Of a stretch of DNA of 6,539 nt, positions 1 to 5,913 are shown one piece after another; within the stretch, counting starts at the first letter, position 1; every line of letters begins with the position of its first letter. The stretch comes from Bryobacteraceae bacterium (GTDB taxonomy: Bacteria > Acidobacteriota > Terriglobia > Bryobacterales > Bryobacteraceae): the NCBI GenBank assembly GCA_025929455.1, contig JAICMB010000190.1, positions 1 to 6,539 of the forward strand, given 5' to 3'. Position numbers and translations under genes: made by a program. Under the pieces are notes generated by a model, which was not told the origin of the DNA, did not search any database, and worked only from the letters and a program-made list of their open reading frames with translations.

Positions 1-353
1 GCCGCGACGTCGATCTTGTGCAGCCGCGCCAGCTCCTGCCGTTCAAGCTCGACCGCGGCACGGACACCGGCAAGCAGATCGACTTCGGCTGTGAGTTTCT
101 CGGACAATTCCATCAGCGTGCGCGAGATCTGACCGCCGAGCGAAGAGATCTGCTGCGATACGGAGGCGACCGAAATCCCATCCACCGTTTCCCGCACTTC
201 CGCCGCGTGCCGCTCCGCGGCTTCTAACGTTTTGGCGGTGGCAGTTTCGCGCGCGGCATCCACCTCGCGGCGGACGCTTTCGAACTCCTGCTGCACTTCG
301 GTTCTGCTCGCCCGCGCACGCGCCGGCGCTGCTTTCGTTGTCTTTGCTGGCAT
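1..353 (-). CDS. Coiled-coil hypothetical protein (N-terminal 117 residues; C-terminus off the left edge)
   Basis: An open frame runs leftwards from ATG at 353-351 to the window edge with no stop, giving 117 residues. It starts MPAKTTKAAPARARASRTEV, a short basic Ala/Lys/Arg-rich tail. After it (about residue 17 on) comes a long, uninterrupted, predicted helical stretch rich in Glu, Ala, Gln and Arg with no Pro, typical of a coiled coil. There is no signal peptide or membrane segment, so it is probably cytoplasmic. An AGGT ribosome-binding site at 364-361 lies 7 nt before the ATG, which supports this start. It resembles, from memory, conserved coiled-coil proteins of unknown function in Acidobacteriota and Deltaproteobacteria that continue past a Leu-His-Lys/Asp-Ile-Asp segment like the one at about residues 110-115 here. 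No enzymatic motif is visible and no function is assigned. The coding call is fairly firm because the composition is protein-like and the opposite strand offers no better gene. Confidence 0.72.
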   Translation of the reverse strand, partial: MPAKTTKAAPARARASRTEVQQEFESVRREVDAARETATAKTLEAAERHAAEVRETVDGISVASVSQQISSLGGQISRTLMELSEKLTAEVDLLAGVRAAVELERQELARLHKIDVA

Positions 354-516
354 GGATGTTACCTGCTACTTTATCCTGTCCTGAGCGACATGGGCGAGCG
401 GGCGAGGGTGGCCGAGGCCACCGGTGTCTCTTGGGTTCCGAGGTCCTCTCGGCCAGCGAGTGTTTTCAGCCGCTCGCACCGCAGGGCAGGCAGCCGGACC
501 GCTTGCCCCACATCGT
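354..516. other. Intergenic gap with three GC-rich hairpins
   Basis: This 163-bp gap separates two genes that both read leftwards, the Dyp-like gene and the coiled-coil gene. It contains three inverted repeats in a row: GCGAG/CTCGC (456-460 with 473-477, 12-nt loop), CCGAG/CTCGG (438-442 with 448-452, 5-nt loop) and the strongest, GGTGGCC/GGCCACC at 407-422. None is followed by a run of T on the minus strand, so they are not textbook intrinsic terminators. On the minus strand a GATAAA hexamer (375-370) lies just before the coiled-coil gene, but no matching -35 box is seen. The gap could hold the end of the Dyp-like transcript and the promoter of the coiled-coil gene. No small ORF in it looks real. 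Confidence 0.45.
407..422. repeat. Perfect inverted repeat GGTGGCC-GA-GGCCACC
   Basis: Two 7-bp arms are separated by only 2 nt, so as RNA the stem would open to about 5 bp with a 6-nt loop. It could be part of a transcription terminator for the upstream Dyp-like gene, though no T-tract follows it, or a protein-binding site about 55-70 bp before the coiled-coil gene start. A chance palindrome is also possible in GC-rich DNA. Confidence 0.4.
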
Positions 517-1899
517 CTAAATCAGTTCCGCCAACGGGAACGAGCGATGCGCCCGCGATGGCTCCAGATAGTTCTGCCGGTGCGTCGTCACCAGAAACTT
601 CGTAAAGCCCGTGTTCTCGTCCGGCAGATTGTATTTCTTCTGCAGGTCTACGCCGTCCATTTCCTTGCGCATTTTTTCGAATAACTGCGCCGACGGAGCG
701 AACCCGATAAAGTGCACGCCAGGAACCGGAATCGGGCTCACCACCCCACCGGCCTTGAACTCAAACGGATTTTCTACGGTATCGAAGTCTTGCCGCAAAA
801 AGATCACGGTGCCTTTCGGCAGCTTCTCGCCATACGCCGTTACCGTATCCTCCTTGACTCGTGAGTGCAGATGCATCTGGGCGTTATGTCCGACCAGGCC
901 ATACTTCTTCGCATCTTCCTCGCGCTGCTCTTCAAAGGTAGAAGTCTCGGGCGCCTGCGAGGGTGACAGCACTTCCGGCGCGTCAACGCGGCGCGCGTCG
1001 AACATACGGCGGAGCCGGTCTGTGTGACCCATGTTGTACCAGCCCTCCAGGTCGATTCTGATATGCGAGAGATGCATGATCGTTCCGTGAGCGAAATAGC
1101 TGTCCGGAGTCTGATCGGTATAGCCCGGAATGGTCTCGAAGCTGGGCAGAGTGCCTTGCGCAAGGCCGTGCAGGTGGCTGGAGGTAAATCCCATGAACAG
1201 CATCGCGCCGGCCGGAATTTTGTCGTACCCCGGGATGCGCAGACGCTCGGCCATCGTGCGCGGCATGCCACGGCCGACGAACCCGCGGCGGACGGTCGTG
1301 ATATTGAACAGGTCGCCCACATACGCTTCATCCGCGGCCGGAATTCCGTTCAAGGTATATGTGCCGGGTTGAAACATGGCGTTGAGCACGTTGTTAATAT
1401 GCTCGGCGTAGTCACTCTTGAAGTGAAACGAGATGTCATTCTGCTCTAATACGATATCCGCCGGATCCTTCGGGAACTTAATAGAGTCGATCAGAGCCCA
1501 GTCACCGCGCTTGCCGTTATCGGTCGCGCGCGGCATGTGTTTGTCGGTCACCTTCGCCGGAATATATTCCTTAAAGTAAGAAAGGCCATACGCGACCTGG
1601 ATAAATATTCCGGTCGGATTCAGCGGGTAAACACTCTCGATTTGTTCCAGTGCGGCATGCAGACGCTTCTTCGCGTTTTTCAACGCGTTCGCGTCGCCTT
1701 TGGGCACGTTCAGCTTTGCCGTCACGACCGCGTGCCAGAGCGGGACCACCGCCACCGGCACGCCCAGATGATCTTCAAGCGTGACACCGGGCAACTCGTA
1801 TTGGGTCTTCGGCGGGGCGCACTCAAACCGCCGCGCGTAATTAACCACTCTCGCCCAATCGATCGCGGCATCCATCGCTTTTTCCATCGTTTTGTCCAT
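517..1899 (-). CDS. Dyp-type-peroxidase-like protein (ferredoxin-like haem peroxidase superfamily, atypical)
   Basis: The protein has 460 residues with the start at 1899. An in-frame ATG at 1938 would add 13 residues, but only the 1899 ATG has a strong ribosome-binding site (AAAAGGAG, 1913-1906, 6 nt before it). The order of conserved pieces follows the dye-decolourising peroxidase fold. An N-terminal ferredoxin-like half (about 55-120) carries the strand pattern IFIQVAYGLSYF at 98-109. A central GFTSS lies at 237-241, where Dyp enzymes have GxxDG. A strand-helix GTIMHLSHIRIDLEGW is at 272-287. A segment VGHNAQMHLHSR at 336-347 has His338 in the place of the proximal haem ligand. LRQDFD at 368-373 has Arg369 in the place of the distal Arg. 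The catalytic Asp of GxxDG is replaced by Ser240, so normal peroxidase activity is doubtful. No signal peptide is seen, so it is probably cytoplasmic. It resembles, from memory, the family labelled DUF7405. The function and substrate are unknown. The gene is transcribed away from the sulfatase. Confidence 0.7.
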   Translation of the reverse strand: MDKTMEKAMDAAIDWARVVNYARRFECAPPKTQYELPGVTLEDHLGVPVAVVPLWHAVVTAKLNVPKGDANALKNAKKRLHAALEQIESVYPLNPTGIFIQVAYGLSYFKEYIPAKVTDKHMPRATDNGKRGDWALIDSIKFPKDPADIVLEQNDISFHFKSDYAEHINNVLNAMFQPGTYTLNGIPAADEAYVGDLFNITTVRRGFVGRGMPRTMAERLRIPGYDKIPAGAMLFMGFTSSHLHGLAQGTLPSFETIPGYTDQTPDSYFAHGTIMHLSHIRIDLEGWYNMGHTDRLRRMFDARRVDAPEVLSPSQAPETSTFEEQREEDAKKYGLVGHNAQMHLHSRVKEDTVTAYGEKLPKGTVIFLRQDFDTVENPFEFKAGGVVSPIPVPGVHFIGFAPSAQLFEKMRKEMDGVDLQKKYNLPDENTGFTKFLVTTHRQNYLEPSRAHRSFPLAELI

Positions 1900-1905
1900 T
1901 GGAGT

Positions 1906-1913
1906 CTCCTTTT
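1906..1913 (-). promoter_or_regulatory. Ribosome-binding site that fixes the Dyp-like start
   Basis: On the minus strand this reads AAAAGGAG and ends 6 nt before the ATG at 1899-1897. This strong match to the anti-Shine-Dalgarno favours the 460-residue product over the 473-residue one that would start at 1938. Confidence 0.75.
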
Positions 1914-1961
1914 GGTGTGTTGTGATCTCCCTTGTCACCCGGCAACCCCTCTGTACGGATC

Positions 1962-1989
1962 AATATCCATGCATTGGGCAGGGTTCCAA
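1962..1989 (-). promoter_or_regulatory. Possible sigma-70-like promoter for the Dyp-like gene
   Basis: On the minus strand, TTGGAA (1989-1984) and GATATT (1967-1962) are separated by 16 bp. Each matches the sigma-70 consensus at 4 of 6 positions. The site lies about 65 nt upstream of the Dyp-like ATG, in the divergent region shared with the sulfatase gene. The match is modest and other placements are possible. Confidence 0.25.
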
Positions 1990-2002
1990 AAACGCATGTT
2001 AG

Positions 2003-2024
2003 CACCGGACCTCATGCGCCGGTG
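2003..2024. repeat. Inverted repeat CACCGG/CCGGTG in the divergent intergenic region
   Basis: Two perfect 6-bp arms (2003-2008 and 2019-2024) have centres 16 bp apart, close to one and a half helical turns. They are followed directly by TTGACG (2025-2030), a good -35-like hexamer on the plus strand, although no -10 box sits at standard distance; TAGATA/TATAGA around 2053-2062 is too far. The position between divergent promoters would suit a regulator-binding site, but arms this short can also arise by chance. Confidence 0.25.
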
Positions 2025-2170
2025 TTGACGAGTGCACAACGGGTGCGCGGCATAGATATAGATTGTGCTAATTCAATCAAATGCAGTTTCTGCCGGGCGG
2101 ACCGCCTCGGCCCTGACCCCGTTTCGCAACGGTTGGAGCAAGGGAGCGAAAAACGAAAATTTCAGATGAT

Positions 2171-3625
2171 GTGACCCGTCGCACACTGCTGCGCAACGCC
2201 GCGGTCGGGACGGTCGCGCTTGCCTCCGGCGTTGACAATCTTTTGGCGCAGCGTGAGTCGAGGCCTCCGAACGTCGTTTTCATCATGGCTGATGACCTCG
2301 GTTATGCTGATGTCTCCTGCTACGGACGCCCCGACATCCATACGCCGAATATCGATTCCCTGGCGACCAAGGGCGTGCGGTTTCTGCAGGCCTACGCCAA
2401 CTCCGCCGTCTGTTCCGCCACGCGCACGGCGCTCATCACTGGCCGGTATCAGTACCGTTTACCAGTCGGGTTGGAGGAGCCGTTGACCGACCGCCGCGAC
2501 GTCGGTCTACCGCCAGACCACCCTACCTTGCCATCGTTGTTGAAGAAGGCCGGCTATGCAACGAGCCTTATCGGCAAGTGGCATCTCGGTTCGCTTCCAA
2601 AGTTCGGCCCTCTCCAAAGCGGTTACGACCAGTTTTACGGATTCCGCGGCGGCGCCGTCGACTATTACCGGCACGGCACAAACCAGCAAGGCGATTTGTG
2701 GGACGGCGATGTTCAGGTGCACCAGATGGGATATCTGACGGATATGCTAGGCAGCCGCGCCGTTGACGTTGTCAATCAATATGCGAAGTCGGGCCGTCCG
2801 TTTTTGATGAGTCTGCATTTCAACGCGCCGCACTGGCCGTGGGAAGCGCCTGGCGATGAAGCCGAGTCGAACCGCCTTCTCCGGTCAGGGGGCGGCCTGT
2901 TCGATTTCGACGGCGGAACGCAGAAGACGTATCGGCGCATGATCCAGGAAATGGACCTCCAGATAGGCCGTGTTCTCGAAGCATTGCGCACAAATAATTT
3001 GGCGGAAAACACCATTGTCATTTTCACCAGCGACAACGGCGGAGAACGATTCGCGGATACCTGGCCGTTCACCGGACGCAAGACGGAGCTGCTGGAAGGA
3101 GGACTACGCATCCCGGCAATCGTCTCCTGGCCGGCGCGAATTCCGCTAGGTCGAACGACCGATCAAGTGGCAATCAGCATGGACTGGATGCCCACGCTAT
3201 TGGCGGCCGCGGGCGCCTCATCCGATCCGGGTTTCCCTTCCGATGGCATCAGCCTGCTGCCGGTGCTGACGGAGAATGCTGCGCCGGTCTCGCGCAAGCT
3301 GTTCTGGCGCTATAAGGCGAATGCGCAGCGCGCAGCGCGGGACGGCGACTACAAGTATCTGAAGATCCTCGAGAACACGTTTCTCTTTAATGTCATTGAA
3401 GATCCGATGGAGCGCGCCAACCTGAAGGAGCGCCACAGGGATATTTACGACCGTATAATCGCGGAGTGGTTCGAATGGAACGCGACTATGCTACCCGAGG
3501 TCGAGGAAAGTGTCACCAACAGCTTCACCGGTGACCGTCTTGCGGACCACATCGGCGCGCGGAGCGCGAGCGGCGAGGCGGACAATCCCGTGCGGTCGAA
3601 AGCGCCTCCGGCAAAGCACCCGTGA
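2171..3625 (+). CDS. Sulfatase (type I, formylglycine-dependent), Tat-exported
   Basis: The enzyme has 484 residues and would hydrolyse sulfate esters in the periplasm or outside the cell. The N-terminus MTRRTLLRNAAVG has a twin-Arg (3-4) followed by a weakly hydrophobic stretch to about residue 26, a Tat-type signal. The alkaline-phosphatase-superfamily fold follows: a metal site begins with NVVFIMADDLGY (34-45, Asp41 and Asp42), then the sulfatase signature CSATRTALITGRY (81-93), where Cys81 would be converted to formylglycine and Arg85 is conserved. GKWHLG (135-140) gives Lys136 and His138, NAPHWPW (218-224) gives His221, SDNGG (287-291) gives Asp288 and Asn289, and GRK (302-304) gives Lys304. 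The C-terminal part (about 375-435) has the usual DGDYKYLK and LFNVIEDPMERANL segments. Length is normal for the arylsulfatase/GalNAc-6-sulfatase group. The substrate cannot be read from sequence. The GTG start at 2171 is the only canonical start before the signal motif. It lacks a well-spaced ribosome-binding site (AGGGAG at 2141-2146 is 24 nt away). No formylglycine-generating enzyme gene is in the window. Confidence 0.93.
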   Translation: MTRRTLLRNAAVGTVALASGVDNLLAQRESRPPNVVFIMADDLGYADVSCYGRPDIHTPNIDSLATKGVRFLQAYANSAVCSATRTALITGRYQYRLPVGLEEPLTDRRDVGLPPDHPTLPSLLKKAGYATSLIGKWHLGSLPKFGPLQSGYDQFYGFRGGAVDYYRHGTNQQGDLWDGDVQVHQMGYLTDMLGSRAVDVVNQYAKSGRPFLMSLHFNAPHWPWEAPGDEAESNRLLRSGGGLFDFDGGTQKTYRRMIQEMDLQIGRVLEALRTNNLAENTIVIFTSDNGGERFADTWPFTGRKTELLEGGLRIPAIVSWPARIPLGRTTDQVAISMDWMPTLLAAAGASSDPGFPSDGISLLPVLTENAAPVSRKLFWRYKANAQRAARDGDYKYLKILENTFLFNVIEDPMERANLKERHRDIYDRIIAEWFEWNATMLPEVEESVTNSFTGDRLADHIGARSASGEADNPVRSKAPPAKHP

Positions 3626-3758
3626 AGCAGCGGCTGCAGACGGTACTTCCAGATTCGCGCCGCAAAAAACAAGCCGAGCAAGTCGCCATTTCTATGTCGC
3701 GCATCCCTGCGCAACAGGCATCGCTGTGCACGTCATCAAGTAACGTACCCTGGAGCTT

Positions 3759-4502
3759 ATGCCATTCAGTCTGGATGGACGTGTCGCGCTGGTGACGGGC
3801 GGCGCGAGCGGCATCGGAGAAGCCGTATCGCGCGTGTTCGCCGGCGCCGGGGCGCGCGTTTTGATCGCCGATGTGGATGGGGCACGGGCGGAGAAACTGG
3901 CGGGCGAACTGCCCGGCGCGCAAGCGCGCATCTGTGACATCACCGACGAAACCGCGGTCAGCCGACTGTTCGAGGGCACCGAAAACCTGGACATTCTGGT
4001 GAACAATGCCGGGATCGGTCTGGTAGGCGGCATTGACGAAACCAGCCTAAGTGATTTTCAGCGCGTTTTCCGCGTCAATGTAGAGGGAATGTTCCTCGTG
4101 ACGCGGAGCGCTATGCCGCACTTGATCGCCTCGCACGGTAACATTGTAAATATCGGATCCGTTGCAGGGCTGATCGGGGTCAAAAAGCGGTATGCATACT
4201 GCGCGACCAAGGGCGCCGTGGTCGCCATGACACGGCAACTGGCGGTGGATTATCCCTCGCAAATCCGTGTGAACTGTATTTGTCCCGGTACTGTCGATAC
4301 ACCGTTCGTAGAGGCGTATCTGGAGAAATATCATAAGCACGAGAAAGAAAAAATGCGCACGGAGCTGAACGCCAGGCAGCCGGTAGGGCGGCTCGGAAAA
4401 CCCGAGGAGATCGCGTGGATGGCGCTCTACCTGGCCTCGGGCGAGGCTGCGTTCGTAAACGGATCGGTGATCACGATTGATGGCGGATGGACTGCAGCTT
4501 GA
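3759..4502 (+). CDS. Short-chain dehydrogenase/reductase (classical SDR)
   Basis: The protein has 247 residues, the usual classical SDR length. The Rossmann motif TGGASGIG (13-20) binds the cofactor, and Asp38 at the end of the second strand predicts NAD(H) rather than NADP(H). Asp60 and NNAG (82-85) stabilise the central sheet. The catalytic tetrad is complete: Asn107, Ser134, Tyr147 and Lys151 in YCATK. CPGTVDTPF (175-183) and the C-terminal ITIDGGW (238-244) are typical. The CPGTVDTP segment and the tail resemble the branch with DHRS6-type 3-hydroxybutyrate dehydrogenase and bacterial 2-keto-3-deoxy-L-fuconate dehydrogenase. A hydroxy-acid or sugar-acid substrate is therefore plausible but not shown. 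The protein is soluble and cytoplasmic, with no signal peptide. The ATG is preceded by TGGAG at 3751-3755, only 3 nt away, a tight spacing. It lies 133 bp downstream of the sulfatase in the same direction and may be cotranscribed with it. The promoter of the next gene overlaps its stop codon. Confidence 0.93.
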   Translation: MPFSLDGRVALVTGGASGIGEAVSRVFAGAGARVLIADVDGARAEKLAGELPGAQARICDITDETAVSRLFEGTENLDILVNNAGIGLVGGIDETSLSDFQRVFRVNVEGMFLVTRSAMPHLIASHGNIVNIGSVAGLIGVKKRYAYCATKGAVVAMTRQLAVDYPSQIRVNCICPGTVDTPFVEAYLEKYHKHEKEKMRTELNARQPVGRLGKPEEIAWMALYLASGEAAFVNGSVITIDGGWTAA

Positions 4503-4528
4503 CCCTGAATGTGCCGATAACACATAAT
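4499..4528 (+). promoter_or_regulatory. Sigma-70-like promoter for the transpeptidase gene
   Basis: TTGACC (4499-4504) and CATAAT (4523-4528) are 18 bp apart, and each matches the consensus hexamer at 5 of 6 positions. This is the best promoter-like pair noticed in the window. The -35 box overlaps the TGA stop of the dehydrogenase (4500-4502). A transcript would begin near 4535 and leave a leader of about 150 nt before the transpeptidase ATG. It would allow expression independent of the upstream sulfatase/dehydrogenase pair. Confidence 0.55.
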
Positions 4529-4610
4529 GTTAGGAACTTCGTTGCAATCGGAATCGCCGTTCTCCTGACCGCGCCGGGCAAAGTCCCCGGGCGGGTGGTA
4601 AGTAACCGAA

Positions 4611-4627
4611 ACCGGCAATATGCCGGT
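4611..4627 (+). repeat. Perfect hairpin ACCGGCA-ATA-TGCCGGT
   Basis: A 7-bp perfect stem with a 3-nt loop lies in the leader of the transpeptidase gene. It is not followed by a T-run, so it is not an intrinsic terminator. The ATG at 4620, which would open the longest reading frame, sits across this loop and stem and has no ribosome-binding site, which argues against its use. Confidence 0.5.
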
Positions 4628-4679
4628 ACGGGCGGCCCTTTGGCCGGAAATTGGGGTGGATTTACAGCCGCCCATTTGC

Positions 4680-4683
4680 AGGA
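4680..4683 (+). promoter_or_regulatory. Ribosome-binding site that fixes the transpeptidase start
   Basis: AGGA ends 5 nt before the ATG at 4689. This site, together with the signal peptide that begins directly after that ATG, selects 4689 over the in-frame ATG at 4620. Confidence 0.65.
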
Positions 4684-4688
4684 ACGAG

Positions 4689-5906
4689 ATGCACCTTCAG
4701 AGACTTAGCCGCTATATATCGTTTTTAGCCTTGCTCGTTTTCGTAGGGCTGACGTTTGCGGGCGCGCCCGGCTTCGCCGCTACCGCGAAGCACCGCCGCA
4801 AGGCACACAAAACAACACAACAGAAACCCAGCACGACCCACGCACGCCGGACGAGGGCGCGCCTCCGGGCGCATCACCCCGTCACCCACATGTCGCGCCT
4901 GCGGCATCGGTATGTAAGCCCGTGGACAACCCCGACGTTTGCCGATTCAACCGTCGGAGATTCCGTTGAGGGCGAGGACCTGGTTGTCCGCCGTGCCGCC
5001 GTGCAGGCGTTAGGACCTTATAACGGGAGCGTGGTGGTCGTCGATCCGGCAACCGGCCGGATCCTAACCGTTGTAAATCAGAAACTTGCGTTCCAAAGCG
5101 GATTTGAGCCCTGCTCGACCGTTAAGCTGTCCGTTGCGCTCGCCGGGCTGAGTGAAGGCGTGATCGACCGCAACACGCTGCTGCAAGCGGGCATGCGCCG
5201 CGGCATGACGCTGACCGAGGCAATCGCGCACTCGAACAACTATTTTTTCGCGACTGTCGGCACCAAGCTCGGTTTCGATAAGGTCCAGCAGTACCAGAAG
5301 CTATTCGGGCTCGGCGAAAAAGCCACTTCCGATGCGTCCGAACAGGCGGGCACGCTTCCGGACGAACCGCCCAAGAGCGGCGTCGGCATGATGACGAGCT
5401 TCGGCGAAGGCATTTACCAGAGCCCACTACAGTTGGCCAGCCTGGTGACGGCGATTGCGAACGGCGGGACGATGTACGTCCTGCAGCGGCCGCACTCGCA
5501 GGAAGAGGCTGAGCACCTTACGCCCAAGGTAAAGCGGCAGCTTGATATCAGCGATCTGATCCCAGAAATGAAACCCGGCATGATGGGCGCCGTTGAGTAC
5601 GGTACCGCGCGGCGGGCAAATTTCAATCCGGACGAGCCGATTTACGGCAAAACCGGCACCTGTACGGACCTGCGCTCGCCCACGCACCTGGGATGGTTCG
5701 GTTCGTTTAACGAAGTGGGCAAGCACAAGCTCGCCGTCGTCGTGCTGTTGACCGGAGGCCGTCCTGTGAACGGACCTGTGGCGGCCGGCGTCGCGGGCGC
5801 GGTTTACCGTAACCTGGCGGCCGAGAACTACTTCGGCGCGCCCGCAACCCCGCTGGCGCTGATTTCTGCGCCGTCCTGTTGCGCCGCGCCGCTAACCCCG
5901 CGCTAA
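4689..5906 (+). CDS. Stand-alone penicillin-binding transpeptidase
   Basis: The protein has 405 residues from the ATG at 4689. A Sec-type signal peptide (basic MHLQRLSRY, hydrophobic core 10-25, probable cut after FAA at 29-31) sends it to the periplasm. Residues 32-75 form a strongly basic linker with 14 Lys/Arg, 7 His and no Asp/Glu. The transpeptidase domain (about 100-380) shows the three active-site motifs: STVK (143-146) with the nucleophile Ser143, SNN (182-184), and KTGT (321-324). Supporting segments are VVVVDPATGRILTVV (115-129), the helix MTLTEAIAHSNN before the second motif, and SPLQLASLVTAIANGG (245-260). The 137 residues between SNN and KTGT suit a PBP better than a class A or D beta-lactamase. 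It lacks the glycosyltransferase domain of class A PBPs and the N-terminal dimerisation domain of class B PBPs. It would crosslink peptidoglycan or act as a carboxypeptidase; which one cannot be told. It appears to have its own promoter and a hairpin after its stop. Confidence 0.9.
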   Translation: MHLQRLSRYISFLALLVFVGLTFAGAPGFAATAKHRRKAHKTTQQKPSTTHARRTRARLRAHHPVTHMSRLRHRYVSPWTTPTFADSTVGDSVEGEDLVVRRAAVQALGPYNGSVVVVDPATGRILTVVNQKLAFQSGFEPCSTVKLSVALAGLSEGVIDRNTLLQAGMRRGMTLTEAIAHSNNYFFATVGTKLGFDKVQQYQKLFGLGEKATSDASEQAGTLPDEPPKSGVGMMTSFGEGIYQSPLQLASLVTAIANGGTMYVLQRPHSQEEAEHLTPKVKRQLDISDLIPEMKPGMMGAVEYGTARRANFNPDEPIYGKTGTCTDLRSPTHLGWFGSFNEVGKHKLAVVVLLTGGRPVNGPVAAGVAGAVYRNLAAENYFGAPATPLALISAPSCCAAPLTPR

Positions 5907-5913
5907 GACATTT

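Larger units (their letters stand above)
4535..4688 (+). promoter_or_regulatory. Structured 5' leader of the transpeptidase mRNA (unknown class)
   Basis: Between the predicted transcription start and the ATG at 4689 lie several stems. CCGGG/CCCGG pairs 4574-4578 with 4586-4590 (7-nt loop). ACCGGCA/TGCCGGT pairs 4611-4617 with 4621-4627 (3-nt loop). Two pairings then compete for the same bases: GGGCGGC/GCCGCCC (4630-4636 with 4667-4673, perfect 7 bp) or CGGCC/GGCCG (4633-4637 with 4642-4646, tetraloop CTTT). The second arm of the long pairing ends 6 nt before the AGGA ribosome-binding site. Mutually exclusive stems next to a ribosome-binding site are what an RNA switch or attenuator would show, but GC-rich DNA also folds by chance. 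No known riboswitch consensus was recognised. Confidence 0.35.

Noticed and set aside
611..1449. Long plus-strand ORFs antisense to the Dyp-like gene (about 140 codons each)
   Set aside because: They lie wholly inside a gene with clear family motifs on the minus strand and have no domain signature of their own; they are shadows of GC-rich coding sequence.
1932..2174. 80-codon plus-strand ORF whose TGA stop overlaps the sulfatase GTG start, suggesting translational coupling
   Set aside because: It overlaps the divergent promoter region and has no recognisable protein character or ribosome-binding site, so it looks like a chance open frame.
3626..3758. Gap between the sulfatase and the SDR, examined for a small gene, terminator or promoter
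   Set aside because: Open frames crossing it overlap the flanking genes out of frame, and no convincing hairpin with a T-run or promoter pair was found.
4535..4610. GGGCAAAGTCC and GTAACCGA in the leader, reminiscent of parts of the c-di-GMP-I (GEMM) riboswitch
   Set aside because: The two pieces are too close together and the first conserved helix, tetraloop and receptor are missing, so the resemblance is probably chance.
4620..4688. Upstream in-frame ATG that would lengthen the transpeptidase by 23 residues
   Set aside because: It falls within a hairpin, has no ribosome-binding site, and would bury the signal peptide behind a non-signal-like extension.
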